Shown piece after piece: positions 1 to 10,710 of a DNA stretch of 64,000 nt. Where the stretch lies: assembly GCA_020402745.1 (NCBI GenBank), contig JADBYZ010000019.1, positions 1-64,000 of the forward strand, in the 5' to 3' direction. Numbering within the stretch: the stretch's first letter is position 1; each line of letters starts with the position of its first letter. A program made the position numbers and the translations under genes. A model generated the notes under the pieces. It ran no database searches. It worked only from the letters and a program-made list of their open reading frames with translations, and was not told the origin of the DNA. Source of the DNA: Phenylobacterium sp. (GTDB taxonomy: Bacteria > Pseudomonadota > Alphaproteobacteria > Caulobacterales > Caulobacteraceae).

Positions 1-116
1 GCGCAAGACTCGCTCGATCAAAAAACCGGGAACAAAACGGAATCGGTGACTGCCTCTTGGACTGCAGACGCTTACCAGCGTCGGTTTCCTGTCAGAGGCG
101 GCGGCATATGCGATTC

Positions 117-211
117 CCCTGCCCCTGGGGGGAGGAATTACGGAGCCATTGCTCCCCCAGAGCCGCCCTTGCCACCTCCGGCGCGCTGACCGCCTCCTCC
201 CCTGGGGGAGA
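117..211. repeat. Degenerate copy of a dispersed palindromic intergenic repeat
   Basis: The stretch around 123-160 (ctggggggaggaatta, then ccattgctcccccag) matches the core of the elements at 41731-41853 and 54055-54175, where the same two blocks flank a short spacer. The outer arms are worn here. A second short palindrome (ctcctcccctgggggagag) sits next to the stop codon of the acyl-CoA synthetase, so the element may also help end transcripts. Confidence 0.55.
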
Positions 212-215
212 GGAG

Positions 216-1916
216 TCAGGGCGTCTGGGCGGCGGCGAGGCGGCGGGCGGCTTCGTCGCGCAGGCCGCGCTTGAGGATCTTGCCCGAGGCGATGCGCGGC
301 AGGGGTTCCGGCGAGATGTCGATGTAGCGGGGGATCTCGAACCGGGCGAGCTGGTCCTTGAGGAAGTCGCGGATCTGGTCGGGGTCGAGGCCCGGATCAC
401 CATGGACGGTGGCGCCCACCTCCTCGCCCAGCCGCTCGTCCGGCACAGCGTAGACCGCCGCCTCATGGATGTGCGGGTGCTTGAGCAGGGCCGCCTCGAC
501 CTGGCCGCAGCCGATGTTCTCGCCGCCGCGGATGATGAGGTCCTTGATGCGGTCGACGATGAAGAGATAGCCCTCATCGTCCAGGTAGGCGACGTCGCCG
601 GTCCGGAACCATCCGTCCTCGAAGATCTCGGCGTTCAGCTCCGCCCGGTTCCAGTAGCCCCGGAAGAGGCTGGTCCCGCGGATGAGCAGCTCGCCCCGTT
701 CGCCCGCAGGCAGGGCGCGGCCCTGATCATCCAGGATCTTCAACTCCAGCACCGCAGAGCAGCGGCCCGAGCTGGCCGGGCGGTTGAGGTATTCCTCGCC
801 GCCGATCCCGGTGCCGATGGCGTTGGTCTCGGTCATACCCCAGCCGGTGTTGGGCATGGCCTGGGCGAAGGATGAGCCGATCTGGGCCACCTGTTCGGGC
901 GCCCGGGGCGCCCCGCCCCCGCCGACCGTGAGCAGGCTGGAGAGATCCCGTGAGGTCCGCTTGGCCTCGCGGACCAGGTCGCCGGTCATGGCCGCCGGGG
1001 CGGTGAAGCTGGTCACCTTCTCGCGCTCGATGATCTCGGCCGCGAGCTCGGCGTCCCACTTGTACATGCAGACCATGGCGCGCTGGGCCCGGTAGCACTG
1101 CAGGAAGATGGCGTTGGCGCCGGTGACGTGGAACAGGGGCACGCCCAGCAGGGCGACCGGCTGGCGGGCGGGCGGCGCCGGCTCGATGCCGGTGAGCAGG
1201 GCGCCCGTGCGCAGGTCCAGCTCCCAGGAGAAGAGGGCGGAGATGATGTTCCGGTGCGAGGAGACCACCCCCTTGGGATGGCCGGTCGAGCCCGAGGTGT
1301 AGAAGATGGTGGCGTCGTCATCGGGGGCGATGTCGACGGCGGGCAGGCTCGCGCCGGCAGCCTCGGCCAGCAGGTCCTCGTATCGCGCCGCCCCGTCCGG
1401 CCGGTCGGCGCGGACGGCGATCACCGGGACCTTGAGGTCCGGCGAGCAGCCAGCCAGACGATCCAGCCGCTCCTGGTCGGCGATGAAGACCTTGGCCCCG
1501 CAATCCTTCAGGCCGTATTCCAGTTCATCCGACTGCCACAGGGCGTTCATGGCCACGGCCACGGCGCCGATGGAGGTGGCCGCCTGGTACGAGATGACCC
1601 ACTCGGGGAAGTTGCGCATGGAGAAGGCGACGCGGTCGCCCTTGCCCACGCCGAACCGGGTGACGAGGACGGAGGCCAGGGCTGCGGCGTCCCGGGCCAC
1701 CTGGGCGAAGGTCAGGCGCTCTTCGCCATAGACCAGGAAGGTGGCGTCCGAGACCGCCGCGGCGAACATCTCCCGCAGGGTGGGCGGGGCCGCGGCGAAG
1801 ACCTTCCGCGGATAGCCGCCGATCTCAAGGGTGGCCAGTTCATAAGGCTGGCCGGGCGCCGTGAGGATGGCGAGGGCTTCAGCCCGGGTGGCGGGCGGGG
1901 ACGCGGCGTCGGTCAT
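216..1916 (-). CDS. Acyl-CoA synthetase (AMP-forming), class I adenylate-forming enzyme
   Basis: Predicted to activate a fatty or carboxylic acid with ATP and coenzyme A through an acyl-adenylate. The 566-residue protein has the P-loop-like motif IFYTSGSTGHPKGVV at about residues 204-218, the GWGMTETNAIG motif, the GWFRTGDVAYLDDEGY hinge region, and the C-terminal PRIASGKILKR with the catalytic lysine, so it looks complete. The start at 1916 (MTDAASPP) is chosen because the open frame upstream runs into the preceding acyl-CoA dehydrogenase gene. It is the last gene of a leftward operon with two acyl-CoA dehydrogenases and a GST, 13 bases after its neighbour. This setting suggests catabolism of a lipid or steroid-like acid; the substrate cannot be read from sequence. 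Confidence 0.9.
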   Translation of the reverse strand: MTDAASPPATRAEALAILTAPGQPYELATLEIGGYPRKVFAAAPPTLREMFAAAVSDATFLVYGEERLTFAQVARDAAALASVLVTRFGVGKGDRVAFSMRNFPEWVISYQAATSIGAVAVAMNALWQSDELEYGLKDCGAKVFIADQERLDRLAGCSPDLKVPVIAVRADRPDGAARYEDLLAEAAGASLPAVDIAPDDDATIFYTSGSTGHPKGVVSSHRNIISALFSWELDLRTGALLTGIEPAPPARQPVALLGVPLFHVTGANAIFLQCYRAQRAMVCMYKWDAELAAEIIEREKVTSFTAPAAMTGDLVREAKRTSRDLSSLLTVGGGGAPRAPEQVAQIGSSFAQAMPNTGWGMTETNAIGTGIGGEEYLNRPASSGRCSAVLELKILDDQGRALPAGERGELLIRGTSLFRGYWNRAELNAEIFEDGWFRTGDVAYLDDEGYLFIVDRIKDLIIRGGENIGCGQVEAALLKHPHIHEAAVYAVPDERLGEEVGATVHGDPGLDPDQIRDFLKDQLARFEIPRYIDISPEPLPRIASGKILKRGLRDEAARRLAAAQTP

Positions 1917-1929
1917 GGAGGTTCCGGGA

Positions 1930-3054
1930 TCAGAAAAGGAGGCGGGCGAGCTTCTTGCGGTGGAAGGCGGCGTCGCCGAACTGGGCCGCATGCCAGATGG
2001 CCCGGCGGCGGTAGAGCTGGGCGTCGCAGTCCCAGGTGAAGCCGAAGCCCCCGTGGAACTGGATCGAGCGGTCGGCGGCGAAGCTGTAGGCGACGTCCGC
2101 GGCGGCCTTGGCCATACGCACGGCGATCTCGCCGGTCCCCTGCTCGTTGAAGCAGTGGGCGGCGCTGTAGAGGTGCGACCGGGCCTGCTCATAGCGGGTG
2201 TAGGCGTCGACCATGGGGTGCTTCAGCGCCTGGTAGGCGCCGATCACCTTGCCGAACTGGGTGCGGGTGCGGAGGTAGTCCAGGGTGTAGTCAATGCAGG
2301 CCTGGGTCCCGCCCACCATGTCGGCGGCGGCCAGGAGGTTGGCGGCGAGGTGGATGTGCTCGAGGGCGACGCCCACGCGGTCCGGGTCCAGCAACCGGTC
2401 GGCGTCCAGGACGATGCCGTCGAGGGCCAGGGCGAAAGACCTGCGGGTCTCGTCGATCACCGTCTCCCGGCGAAGGGCGCCGGAGGGCAGGTCCTCAGGC
2501 GTCAGGAGCACCAGGGCGGGGGCGCCGTCCAGGCGGACCGAGACGAGGATCCGGCGGGCCTCGGCGGCGTCGGTGACCAGGATCTTCCGGCCGGACAGGG
2601 CGAGGCGACCGTCAGGCCGTCGCGTCGCGGTGCAGCCGATGGCGTCCAGCTCCCAGTCGGTGTCCAGTTCGGCCAGGGCCAGGGTCGCCGCCTCGCCGGC
2701 GGCGATCCGCGGCAGGGTCTCCCGCTTCTGGTCCTCGGTCCCGCCGGTGATCAGGGCCTGGGCGGCGAGGGTGGTGGAGACGAAGGGGCCGGCCATCAGC
2801 CGCCGCCCCATCTGCTCGACCAGGGGAACGACCTCGGCGAGGCCAAGCCCGGAGCCGCCGTAGGCCTCCGGAATGGCCACGCCCAGCCAGCCCAGGTCGC
2901 CCAACTCGGTCCAGACGGCGGGGTCGTGACCCAGCTCGTCCTCCATCAGGCGACGCACGGTCGCCACCGGCGCGCGCCGCTGGCATAAGTCCGTCGCGAC
3001 CTCGAGGAGGGTCGCCTGGTCCTCGGAAAACCCGATCCTTCCAAGATCCTTCAT
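1930..3054 (-). CDS. Acyl-CoA dehydrogenase (374 aa), probable partner subunit
   Basis: FAD-dependent alpha,beta-dehydrogenation of an acyl-CoA. The protein of 374 residues has the family fold from the N-terminal helical domain (PEAYGGSGLGLAEV) to the C-terminal QFHGGFGFTWDCDAQLYRR, which resembles the flavin/CoA-contact segment of the family. The start at 3054 (MKDLGRIGFSEDQ) is preferred; the open frame continues upstream into the neighbouring gene. It lies 11 bases after a second, different acyl-CoA dehydrogenase. Pairs of unlike acyl-CoA dehydrogenases encoded side by side form heteromeric enzymes in steroid side-chain degradation (FadE pairs); that this pair does so is inference. Confidence 0.88.
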   Translation of the reverse strand: MKDLGRIGFSEDQATLLEVATDLCQRRAPVATVRRLMEDELGHDPAVWTELGDLGWLGVAIPEAYGGSGLGLAEVVPLVEQMGRRLMAGPFVSTTLAAQALITGGTEDQKRETLPRIAAGEAATLALAELDTDWELDAIGCTATRRPDGRLALSGRKILVTDAAEARRILVSVRLDGAPALVLLTPEDLPSGALRRETVIDETRRSFALALDGIVLDADRLLDPDRVGVALEHIHLAANLLAAADMVGGTQACIDYTLDYLRTRTQFGKVIGAYQALKHPMVDAYTRYEQARSHLYSAAHCFNEQGTGEIAVRMAKAAADVAYSFAADRSIQFHGGFGFTWDCDAQLYRRRAIWHAAQFGDAAFHRKKLARLLF

Positions 3055-3065
3055 CGTCCCGCCCC

Positions 3066-4274
3066 TTATGACTTCGGCAGGCCGAGCACATGCTCGCCGA
3101 CGATATTGGCCTGGATCTGGGAGGTGCCCCCGCCGATCGTGGCCGAGAAGGAATTGAGATAGTTGCGCGCCCACAGGCCGTTATCCGCAGCCTCGGGCTC
3201 GTCGACATAGTAGGCGCCCCGGGCGCCCGTCAGCCGGACGGCGAAGTCGTTGAGGCGCCGGGACATCTCCGTGCCCATGAGCTTGGAGGCCAGGGGGATG
3301 CCCTGTGGGCGGTCGGCCACCAGCTCGGGCACCTGGGTGCGCTGGCCGTTGAGGGTCAGGGCCTGGATCTCCATGAGGAAGCCGACCATCTCGTCGGCGA
3401 CCAGGGGATCCTCCAGGACGGGGCGGCCGCCGCGCGTCGTCCGCTGGGCCAGGTCGAAGACGTCGAAGGCGTTGGACCCCACCGAGACATAGCCGCCGGC
3501 CTGCCCGCCTCGGGCGCCGCGCTCGTACTCCAGGGTCCGCATGGCCACCTTCCAGCCGCCGCCTTCGGGTCCGACCAGGCCATCGGCCGGGGCCCTGGCG
3601 TCGGTGAAGAAGGTCTGGGTGAAGCCGTGCTCGCCGGTCAGCTTGCGGATCGGGACGGTCTCGATCCCGGGCGCCTTCATGGGCATGAGGAAGAAGCTGA
3701 GGCCGTCGTACTTCCGTTCGGTGGAGGGATCGGTCCGGGCCAGGAGGATCATGTACCCGGCGTAGCGGCCCAGGGTGGTCCAGATCTTGGAGCCGTTGAC
3801 CACATAGTGGTCGCCATTGCGCACCGCCCGGGTCTGGGCCGAGCCCAGGTCAGAGCCGTGGCCCGGCTCCGAAAAGCCCTGGCACCAGATGTCCTCCGCC
3901 GAGAGGATGCCCTTCAGGTAGGCCGCCTTCTGCGCCTCGGATCCCATCTCCAGGATCAGGGGACCGGCCCAGTTCAGGCCGATGGCGTTGAGCATGATGG
4001 GGCCATGATGCTTGCGCATGGCCCGGGTGGCGGCGTTCTGGAAGGCCTGGGGCAGGCCGCCGCCGCCATAGGCCTTCGGCCAGGCCGCGCCCAGGTAGCC
4101 CGCTTCCCAGACCTTGTTCTGCCAGTCGCGCAGGAAGTGGAACTGTGTGTCGGTCCCGACCTCCATGAAGGTCAGGGGCAGCATGAAGCCGGGGTCGCGG
4201 ACAACGTTCTGGGCGAACCAGGCGTCGGCCTGCTCGGCGAATGCGGCGAGGTCCTTGGGATCAACTGTGCTCAT
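3066..4274 (-). CDS. Acyl-CoA dehydrogenase (402 aa)
   Basis: A full-length acyl-CoA dehydrogenase: N-terminal AWPKAYGGGGLPQ, the middle-domain QGFSEPGHGSDLGSAQTRA and VNGSKIWTT strands that cover the flavin, and the C-terminal IGGGTSQIQANIVGEHVLG that contacts FAD in this family. The acyl chain is not predictable. Second gene of the leftward GST-dehydrogenase-dehydrogenase-synthetase operon, 50 bases after the GST gene. Sequence differs clearly from the next dehydrogenase downstream, so they are not a recent duplication. Confidence 0.9.
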   Translation of the reverse strand: MSTVDPKDLAAFAEQADAWFAQNVVRDPGFMLPLTFMEVGTDTQFHFLRDWQNKVWEAGYLGAAWPKAYGGGGLPQAFQNAATRAMRKHHGPIMLNAIGLNWAGPLILEMGSEAQKAAYLKGILSAEDIWCQGFSEPGHGSDLGSAQTRAVRNGDHYVVNGSKIWTTLGRYAGYMILLARTDPSTERKYDGLSFFLMPMKAPGIETVPIRKLTGEHGFTQTFFTDARAPADGLVGPEGGGWKVAMRTLEYERGARGGQAGGYVSVGSNAFDVFDLAQRTTRGGRPVLEDPLVADEMVGFLMEIQALTLNGQRTQVPELVADRPQGIPLASKLMGTEMSRRLNDFAVRLTGARGAYYVDEPEAADNGLWARNYLNSFSATIGGGTSQIQANIVGEHVLGLPKS

Positions 4275-4324
4275 GGTCTCACTCCCGGGGCGGGGCCCCT
4301 TACTGTCACGGGCATACCGTCCGG

Positions 4325-4948
4325 TCAGTCCGCCCGGACGGCCTGCTTTTCGCGGGCCCGGCGGAAGGCCGGACGCGCCTTCAGGCGCTCAAGATAGTCG
4401 CGGCTGCGGGGCTTGTAGCGCTCGGCCAGGCCCAGGGTCTCGCCCAGGAAGAGGGCGTAGTGGACCGCGATGTCCGCCATGGTGAAACGGCCGGCGCAGA
4501 GGAACTCCTGGTCCTCCAGGGCCGCCTCGACGCTGCGCAGGCGCGAGAGATACCAGACCGTGTAGTCCTCGGCCGCCTGCGGCAGGCGGCGCTCCTTTGG
4601 CTCGAGCCGGGTGTAGCGAAGCACAATGGTCTGGGGAAAGGTCAGGGTCGCATCGCTCCGGTACATCCAGTTCAGGTACTCGCCGTAGGCCGGCTCGGAG
4701 GGATCGACCCGCAGGTCGGTGGGGGCGAACTTCTCGCCCAGATAATGGCAGATGCCCGTGGACTCGGTGAGGGTGATGTCGCCGTCGACGAAGGTCGGGA
4801 CCGTGCCCAGGGGGTTGATGTTGAGGTAGCCCGGATAGGTCGCCCGGGGCGGGAAGGCCATGTTGACCAGCTCATATTCGGCGCCCAGCTCCTCCAGCGC
4901 CCAGAGGGGGCGCAGGGAACGCGCGTCGGCGCAGTGATAGAGCTTCAT
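4325..4948 (-). CDS. Glutathione S-transferase family protein
   Basis: A 207-residue cytosolic GST: thioredoxin-like N-terminal half beginning MKLYHCADARSLRPLWALEE, with the cis-proline segment GTVPTFVDGD and the STGICHYLGEKF glutathione-contact motif, then an all-helical C-terminal half. The catalytic residue near the N-terminus is probably a serine or cysteine (HCADARS); I cannot decide which. Start 4948 is chosen over the ATG 30 bases upstream because a good ribosome site (ggggagg) lies 5 bases before it. First gene of the leftward lipid-catabolism operon, so it may handle a CoA thioester or a reactive intermediate of that pathway (inference). Confidence 0.85.
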   Translation of the reverse strand: MKLYHCADARSLRPLWALEELGAEYELVNMAFPPRATYPGYLNINPLGTVPTFVDGDITLTESTGICHYLGEKFAPTDLRVDPSEPAYGEYLNWMYRSDATLTFPQTIVLRYTRLEPKERRLPQAAEDYTVWYLSRLRSVEAALEDQEFLCAGRFTMADIAVHYALFLGETLGLAERYKPRSRDYLERLKARPAFRRAREKQAVRAD

Positions 4949-5018
4949 GGGCCTCCCCGGACTCTGCGGTCGCTCCATACACCTTATTCAAATTTCGCCG
5001 GCAAGGAAGGGATCACGG

Positions 5019-5047
5019 TTGGTCTGGACCGCTCTGTCCGCTAATGC
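5019..5047 (+). promoter_or_regulatory. Candidate housekeeping promoter for moxR-VWA operon
   Basis: TTGGTCT at 5019-5025 and GCTAATGC at 5040-5047 are separated by 14 bases, close to the Caulobacter sigma-73 pattern TTGACNN, 10-14 bases, GCTANAWC. It sits about 55 bases before the MoxR start. Confidence 0.45.
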
Positions 5048-5101
5048 TCGCACCAGACCGGACATGAACAGGACCCGCGTGCAGCGGGCGGGGGAGACCA
5101 T

Positions 5102-6064
5102 ATGACGGACGGGGTGGAGCAGAAGGAGACGCCGGCGGGCCTGGCCTCTGTGGAGGCGGTGACGCAGATGTTGGCGGGGACCGGCTACATCGCCACGCCG
5201 GAGATCGCCACGGCGGTCTACCTGGCCCACCACCTGCGCAAGCCCGTCCTGATCGAGGGCCCCGCCGGGGTCGGCAAGACCGACCTCGCCCGGTCGGTCG
5301 CCCTGGGCCTGGAACAGCCCCTGATCCGGATGCAGTGCTACGAGGGCCTGGACGAGTCCAAGGCCCTGTACGAGTGGAAGTACGGCAAGCAGCTCCTCTA
5401 CACCCAGATCCTGAAGGACAAGATCGGCCACCTGGTCGAGGACGCCGACAGCCTGGACGAGGCCCTGCACAAGCTGACCGGCTTCCAGGACATCTTCTTC
5501 TCCCGGGACTTCCTCGAGCCGCGGCCCCTCCTGAAGGCCATGGAGCAGTCGACCGGCTCGGTCCTGCTGATCGACGAGATCGACAAGTCCGACGAGGAAT
5601 TCGAGGCCCTTCTGCTGGAGGTGCTGTCGGACTACCAGGTGACCGTGCCGGAGATCGGCACCATCGCCGCCCAGGTGCCGCCCCTCGTGGTCCTGACCTC
5701 CAACGCCACCCGCGAGCTGGGCGACGCCCTGAAGCGCCGCTGCCTGCACCTGCACATCGACTTCCCCGATGCGGACCTGGAGGCGCAGATCGTCCGTACA
5801 CGGGTGCCCGAGGTGACCGGGCGGCTGCTGGAGCGGCTGGTGGACTTCGTCCAGGCGGTGCGGGGCGAGAATATCCGCAAGCTGCCGTCGATCAGTGAGA
5901 CCATCGACTGGGCCCGGACCCTGATCCTGCTTCACGCGGACTCCCTGGACCCGGCCCTGGTGCGCTCGACCCTCAATGTCATCCTCAAGCGCCAGTCGGA
6001 CATCGCCGAGGTGGCCGGCAAGGTGGAGGCCCTGCTGGCGGGCGGGGACAAGGCCGGCCGCTGA
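5102..6064 (+). CDS. MoxR-family AAA+ ATPase
   Basis: A 320-residue AAA+ ATPase of the MoxR group, which remodels or helps metallate partner proteins together with a von Willebrand factor A (VWA) protein. Visible motifs are Walker A GPAGVGKT (about residues 57-64), Walker B SVLLIDEIDKSDEEFE, and the sensor-1 segment VVLTSNATRELGDALKRRC. The gene overlaps the next one, a VWA protein, by one base (TGATG), so the two are translationally coupled, as is usual for MoxR-CoxE pairs. The client is not known; no CO dehydrogenase or methanol dehydrogenase genes lie nearby. Confidence 0.92.
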   Translation: MTDGVEQKETPAGLASVEAVTQMLAGTGYIATPEIATAVYLAHHLRKPVLIEGPAGVGKTDLARSVALGLEQPLIRMQCYEGLDESKALYEWKYGKQLLYTQILKDKIGHLVEDADSLDEALHKLTGFQDIFFSRDFLEPRPLLKAMEQSTGSVLLIDEIDKSDEEFEALLLEVLSDYQVTVPEIGTIAAQVPPLVVLTSNATRELGDALKRRCLHLHIDFPDADLEAQIVRTRVPEVTGRLLERLVDFVQAVRGENIRKLPSISETIDWARTLILLHADSLDPALVRSTLNVILKRQSDIAEVAGKVEALLAGGDKAGR

Positions 6065-7479
6065 TGGAGCGGACCCTCACCCGCTACATCCGCGCCCTGC
6101 GCTCCGCCGGGGCCGGGGTCTCGACCACCGAGGCCATGGATGCGGCGCGGACCGTGGATGTCGTGGGCTGGGCGGACCGGGGCGTCCTGAAAACCGCCCT
6201 GGGGACGGTGCTGGCCAAGTCCGTCGAGGAAAAGGCCATCCACGACCAGCTGTTTGAGCTCTACTTCAGCCGTGAAGCGGCCTCGGCCGCCGCGTCGGAG
6301 GGAAAGCCCGGCGAAGGCGGCGATCCCGATACCGGGCGCCCCGGGGAGGGCGAGGCCGGCGCGGATCCCCAGTCCGGTGACGCCGAAGGGGATGAAGGCG
6401 CCGAGGGGGGCGATCCCGTGGAGGCCCTGTCGGCCCTGGCGCGGGGCGAGAACCCCGGACAACTGGCCATGGCCCTGGAGCGCGCCGGCGCCGCCGCGGG
6501 GGTGGACGAGATCCGCTTCGCCACCCAGTCGGGCTATTTCGTCCGCAAGATGATGGAGAACATGGGCGTCGAGGCCCTTGAGGCCCGGCTCATGGAAGCC
6601 CTCTCCCGGCGCACCCCCGAGGGCGAGGCGGAGGCCGAGGGGCTGATCGGGACCCGCTCGGCCCTGCAGAAACAGGCCCGCGCCTTCGTCGAGGCCCGGT
6701 TCGAGATCTACGGGAAGTCGGCGCAGGACGCCTTCATGAACGAGATCCTGGCCGAGCGCAGCTTTGGGGCCCTGGGGCGCAGCGACACCGAGCGCATGCG
6801 GGCCCTGGTCGAGCGCATGGCCAAGCGCCTCGCCGTCCGCCACGCCCGCCGCCGCAAGGTCCGGGACCGGGGCCGGCTGGACGTGCGCCGGACCCTGCGC
6901 GCCAACGCCGGCCACGACGGCGTGCCCTTCGACATCATCTGGAAGATCAAGCGCAAGGACCGGCCCAAGATCGTCGCGGTCTGCGACGTCTCGGGCTCGG
7001 TGGCCCAGTATGTCCGCTTCCTGCTCCTCTTCCTGCACGCCCTGAAGGAAAAGGTCACCGATCTGGAGACCTTCGCCTTCTCGGCCCACCTGGCCGATGT
7101 CAGCCGGCCCTTGGAGACCCTGCCCTTCGAGACCGCCATGCGGGCGATCGTCGACGAGGTGGGCTCTGGGGGCACCGACTACGGCGCGGCCTTCCTGGAG
7201 CTGGACCGGGACTTCGGCGAGGTGATCGACCGCCGGACCACCGTGCTGGTCCTCGGCGACGGGCGCTCCAACTATTCGAACCCGCGCCTGGACGTCTTCA
7301 AGCAGATCGCCGACCAGGCCAAGCGCCTGGTCTGGCTGTGCCCGGAGCCGGCGACGAACTGGGGCTCCGGAGACAGCTGCCTGCTGGAATACCGCCCCTT
7401 CTGTACGCTTCTCACCCAGTGCTCGACCGTCATCGACCTTGAGCGGGCGCTCGACGAAATCCTGATGGCCTACGACTAG
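6064..7479 (+). CDS. VWA domain-containing CoxE-like protein
   Basis: Partner of the MoxR ATPase. The 471-residue protein has a helical N-terminal part, a low-complexity acidic Gly/Glu/Asp linker at about residues 78-120, and a C-terminal VWA domain whose metal-ion-dependent adhesion site reads DVSGSVAQY, followed later by GGTDYGAAF and VLVLGDGRSNYSNP. The end SCLLEYRPFCTLLTQCST is typical of CoxE-like proteins. Nine bases separate it from the downstream SDR gene, so the three may be one transcript. In known systems this pair works as a chaperone for a metalloenzyme; the client here is unknown. Confidence 0.9.
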   Translation: MERTLTRYIRALRSAGAGVSTTEAMDAARTVDVVGWADRGVLKTALGTVLAKSVEEKAIHDQLFELYFSREAASAAASEGKPGEGGDPDTGRPGEGEAGADPQSGDAEGDEGAEGGDPVEALSALARGENPGQLAMALERAGAAAGVDEIRFATQSGYFVRKMMENMGVEALEARLMEALSRRTPEGEAEAEGLIGTRSALQKQARAFVEARFEIYGKSAQDAFMNEILAERSFGALGRSDTERMRALVERMAKRLAVRHARRRKVRDRGRLDVRRTLRANAGHDGVPFDIIWKIKRKDRPKIVAVCDVSGSVAQYVRFLLLFLHALKEKVTDLETFAFSAHLADVSRPLETLPFETAMRAIVDEVGSGGTDYGAAFLELDRDFGEVIDRRTTVLVLGDGRSNYSNPRLDVFKQIADQAKRLVWLCPEPATNWGSGDSCLLEYRPFCTLLTQCSTVIDLERALDEILMAYD

Positions 7480-7488
7480 GAGTCCCCC

Positions 7489-8280
7489 ATGAAGGTTCAG
7501 GGAAAGATCATCATCGTCACCGGCGGCGCCGACGGCATCGGCGCAGCCCTCTGCCGGCGCTTCGCCCGGGAGGGCGCAGCCCATGTGGCCGTCGTCGACC
7601 TCAACGCCGAGGGCGCTGCGAAGGTGGCGGCCGAGATCGGCGGCTCGTCCTATGGCGTGGACGTCTCCAACCCGTCGGCCGTGGACGCCATGGTCCGGGC
7701 GGTGGAGGCGGCGCACGGGCGGATCGACCTCCTCTGCCAGAACGCCGGCGTCGGCGGCGGTGAGCCGGACCCCGACAACGCCGCCTCGGCGGCGGATGCG
7801 GTCTGGGCCCGGGCCTGGGGGGTCAACGTCATGGCCCATGTCTACGGCGCCCGCGCCGCCCTGCCCGGCATGATCGCCCGGGGCGAGGGCTACATCCTCA
7901 ACACGGTCTCGGCGGCGGGCCTCTTGTCGCAGATCGGCAGCGCCGTCTACTCGACCACCAAGCACGCGGCCATCGGCTTCGCCGAGAGCCTGGCCATCGC
8001 CCAGGGCGACCTGGGGATCAAGGTCTCGGTCCTCTGCCCCCAGGGCGTGGATACGGCCATGCTGCGCGCCGGCGGCGGGCAGGAGCAGCCCCAGAACCTC
8101 GATGGCGTCCTGTCGCCTGACGAGGTGGCCGAAGCGGTGGTGAAGGGGCTGGAGGCCGAGAGCTTCCTGATCCTGCCCCACGAGATTGTCCGCACCTACA
8201 TGCAGCGCAAGACGGCGGACTACGATCGCTGGCTGGGCGGCATGCGCAGGCTGAGGTCGAAAGTGCTGGGCCGGGCCTGA
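7489..8280 (+). CDS. Short-chain dehydrogenase/reductase (SDR)
   Basis: A 263-residue classical SDR that uses NAD(P)H to oxidise or reduce an alcohol or ketone. The Rossmann glycine motif is TGGADGIGAAL (about residues 12-22), the NAG motif is QNAGVGG, and the catalytic Ser-Tyr-Lys set is in NTVSAAGL and YSTTKHAA. The last codons (LGRA, stop) are part of a 30-base direct repeat that continues past the stop. It follows the moxR-VWA pair by 9 bases. Substrate unknown; beta-oxidation genes downstream hint at a lipid role. Confidence 0.88.
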   Translation: MKVQGKIIIVTGGADGIGAALCRRFAREGAAHVAVVDLNAEGAAKVAAEIGGSSYGVDVSNPSAVDAMVRAVEAAHGRIDLLCQNAGVGGGEPDPDNAASAADAVWARAWGVNVMAHVYGARAALPGMIARGEGYILNTVSAAGLLSQIGSAVYSTTKHAAIGFAESLAIAQGDLGIKVSVLCPQGVDTAMLRAGGGQEQPQNLDGVLSPDEVAEAVVKGLEAESFLILPHEIVRTYMQRKTADYDRWLGGMRRLRSKVLGRA

Positions 8281-8337
8281 CGGCCCGTGGGAGTCCTGGG
8301 CCGGGCCTGACGGCCCTTGGGGGTCCTGGGCCGGGCC
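8266..8337. repeat. 30-bp tandem repeat, 2.4 copies, spanning a stop codon
   Basis: Units begin at 8266, 8296 and 8326. Each starts ctgggccgggcctga and continues cggccc with small differences at the end; the third is cut after 12 bases. Unit 1 includes the SDR stop codon. Each unit contains a GGGCC/GGCCC inverted pair, so each can fold into a small GC hairpin. Confidence 0.85.
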
Positions 8338-8516
8338 CGGTCTCCACGGCGTGTTGGCGGACCCGGACAGGACGGCCGGGAGGGTCAGACCGCTCCCGCA
8401 CCCTCTCAGTTTTGACTCGCCCCCCTGAAACACCGCGTATACACCGCCGAGGGAATTCGCCTCCGGAACCGCTCCTCTGAACAGCCGGTCCGGGAACAGT
8501 AGACCGAGGGAACGCC

Positions 8517-10595
<2,079 letters not shown>

Positions 10596-10605
10596 TCCTT
10601 GCGGT

Positions 10606-10633
10606 CCTGGGTCGGCTGAAGGGCCGGCCCAGG
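10606..10633 (+). terminator. Terminator-like hairpin after the bifunctional beta-oxidation gene
   Basis: Arms cctgggtcggc (10606-10616) and gccggcccagg (10623-10633) pair over 11 positions with one G-T pair and a 6-base loop. No T-run follows, so intrinsic termination is uncertain. Confidence 0.4.
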
Positions 10634-10710
10634 CGACGGATCGGGCTCTGGATTTGAAGCGCAAACGGGGCCTATCCTCCACCGCAGAGCTTTGACCTGG
10701 GGAGGGGATC

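Noticed and set aside
1861-2988. A 375-codon plus-strand frame opposite the acyl-CoA dehydrogenase
   Set aside because: A shadow frame of repeated Gly, Val and Asp, with no recognisable protein motif.
5932-8433. An 833-codon open frame on the minus strand opposite moxR, the VWA gene and the SDR gene
   Set aside because: It is antisense to three genes with clear family motifs, is rich in Gly, Asp, His and Gln in the way of GC-rich shadow frames, and matches no known domain.
8412-8443. TTGACT and GTATAC as a promoter for the bifunctional beta-oxidation gene
   Set aside because: The spacing is 19 bases, too long for either the sigma-70 or the Caulobacter consensus, so it is not listed as a feature.
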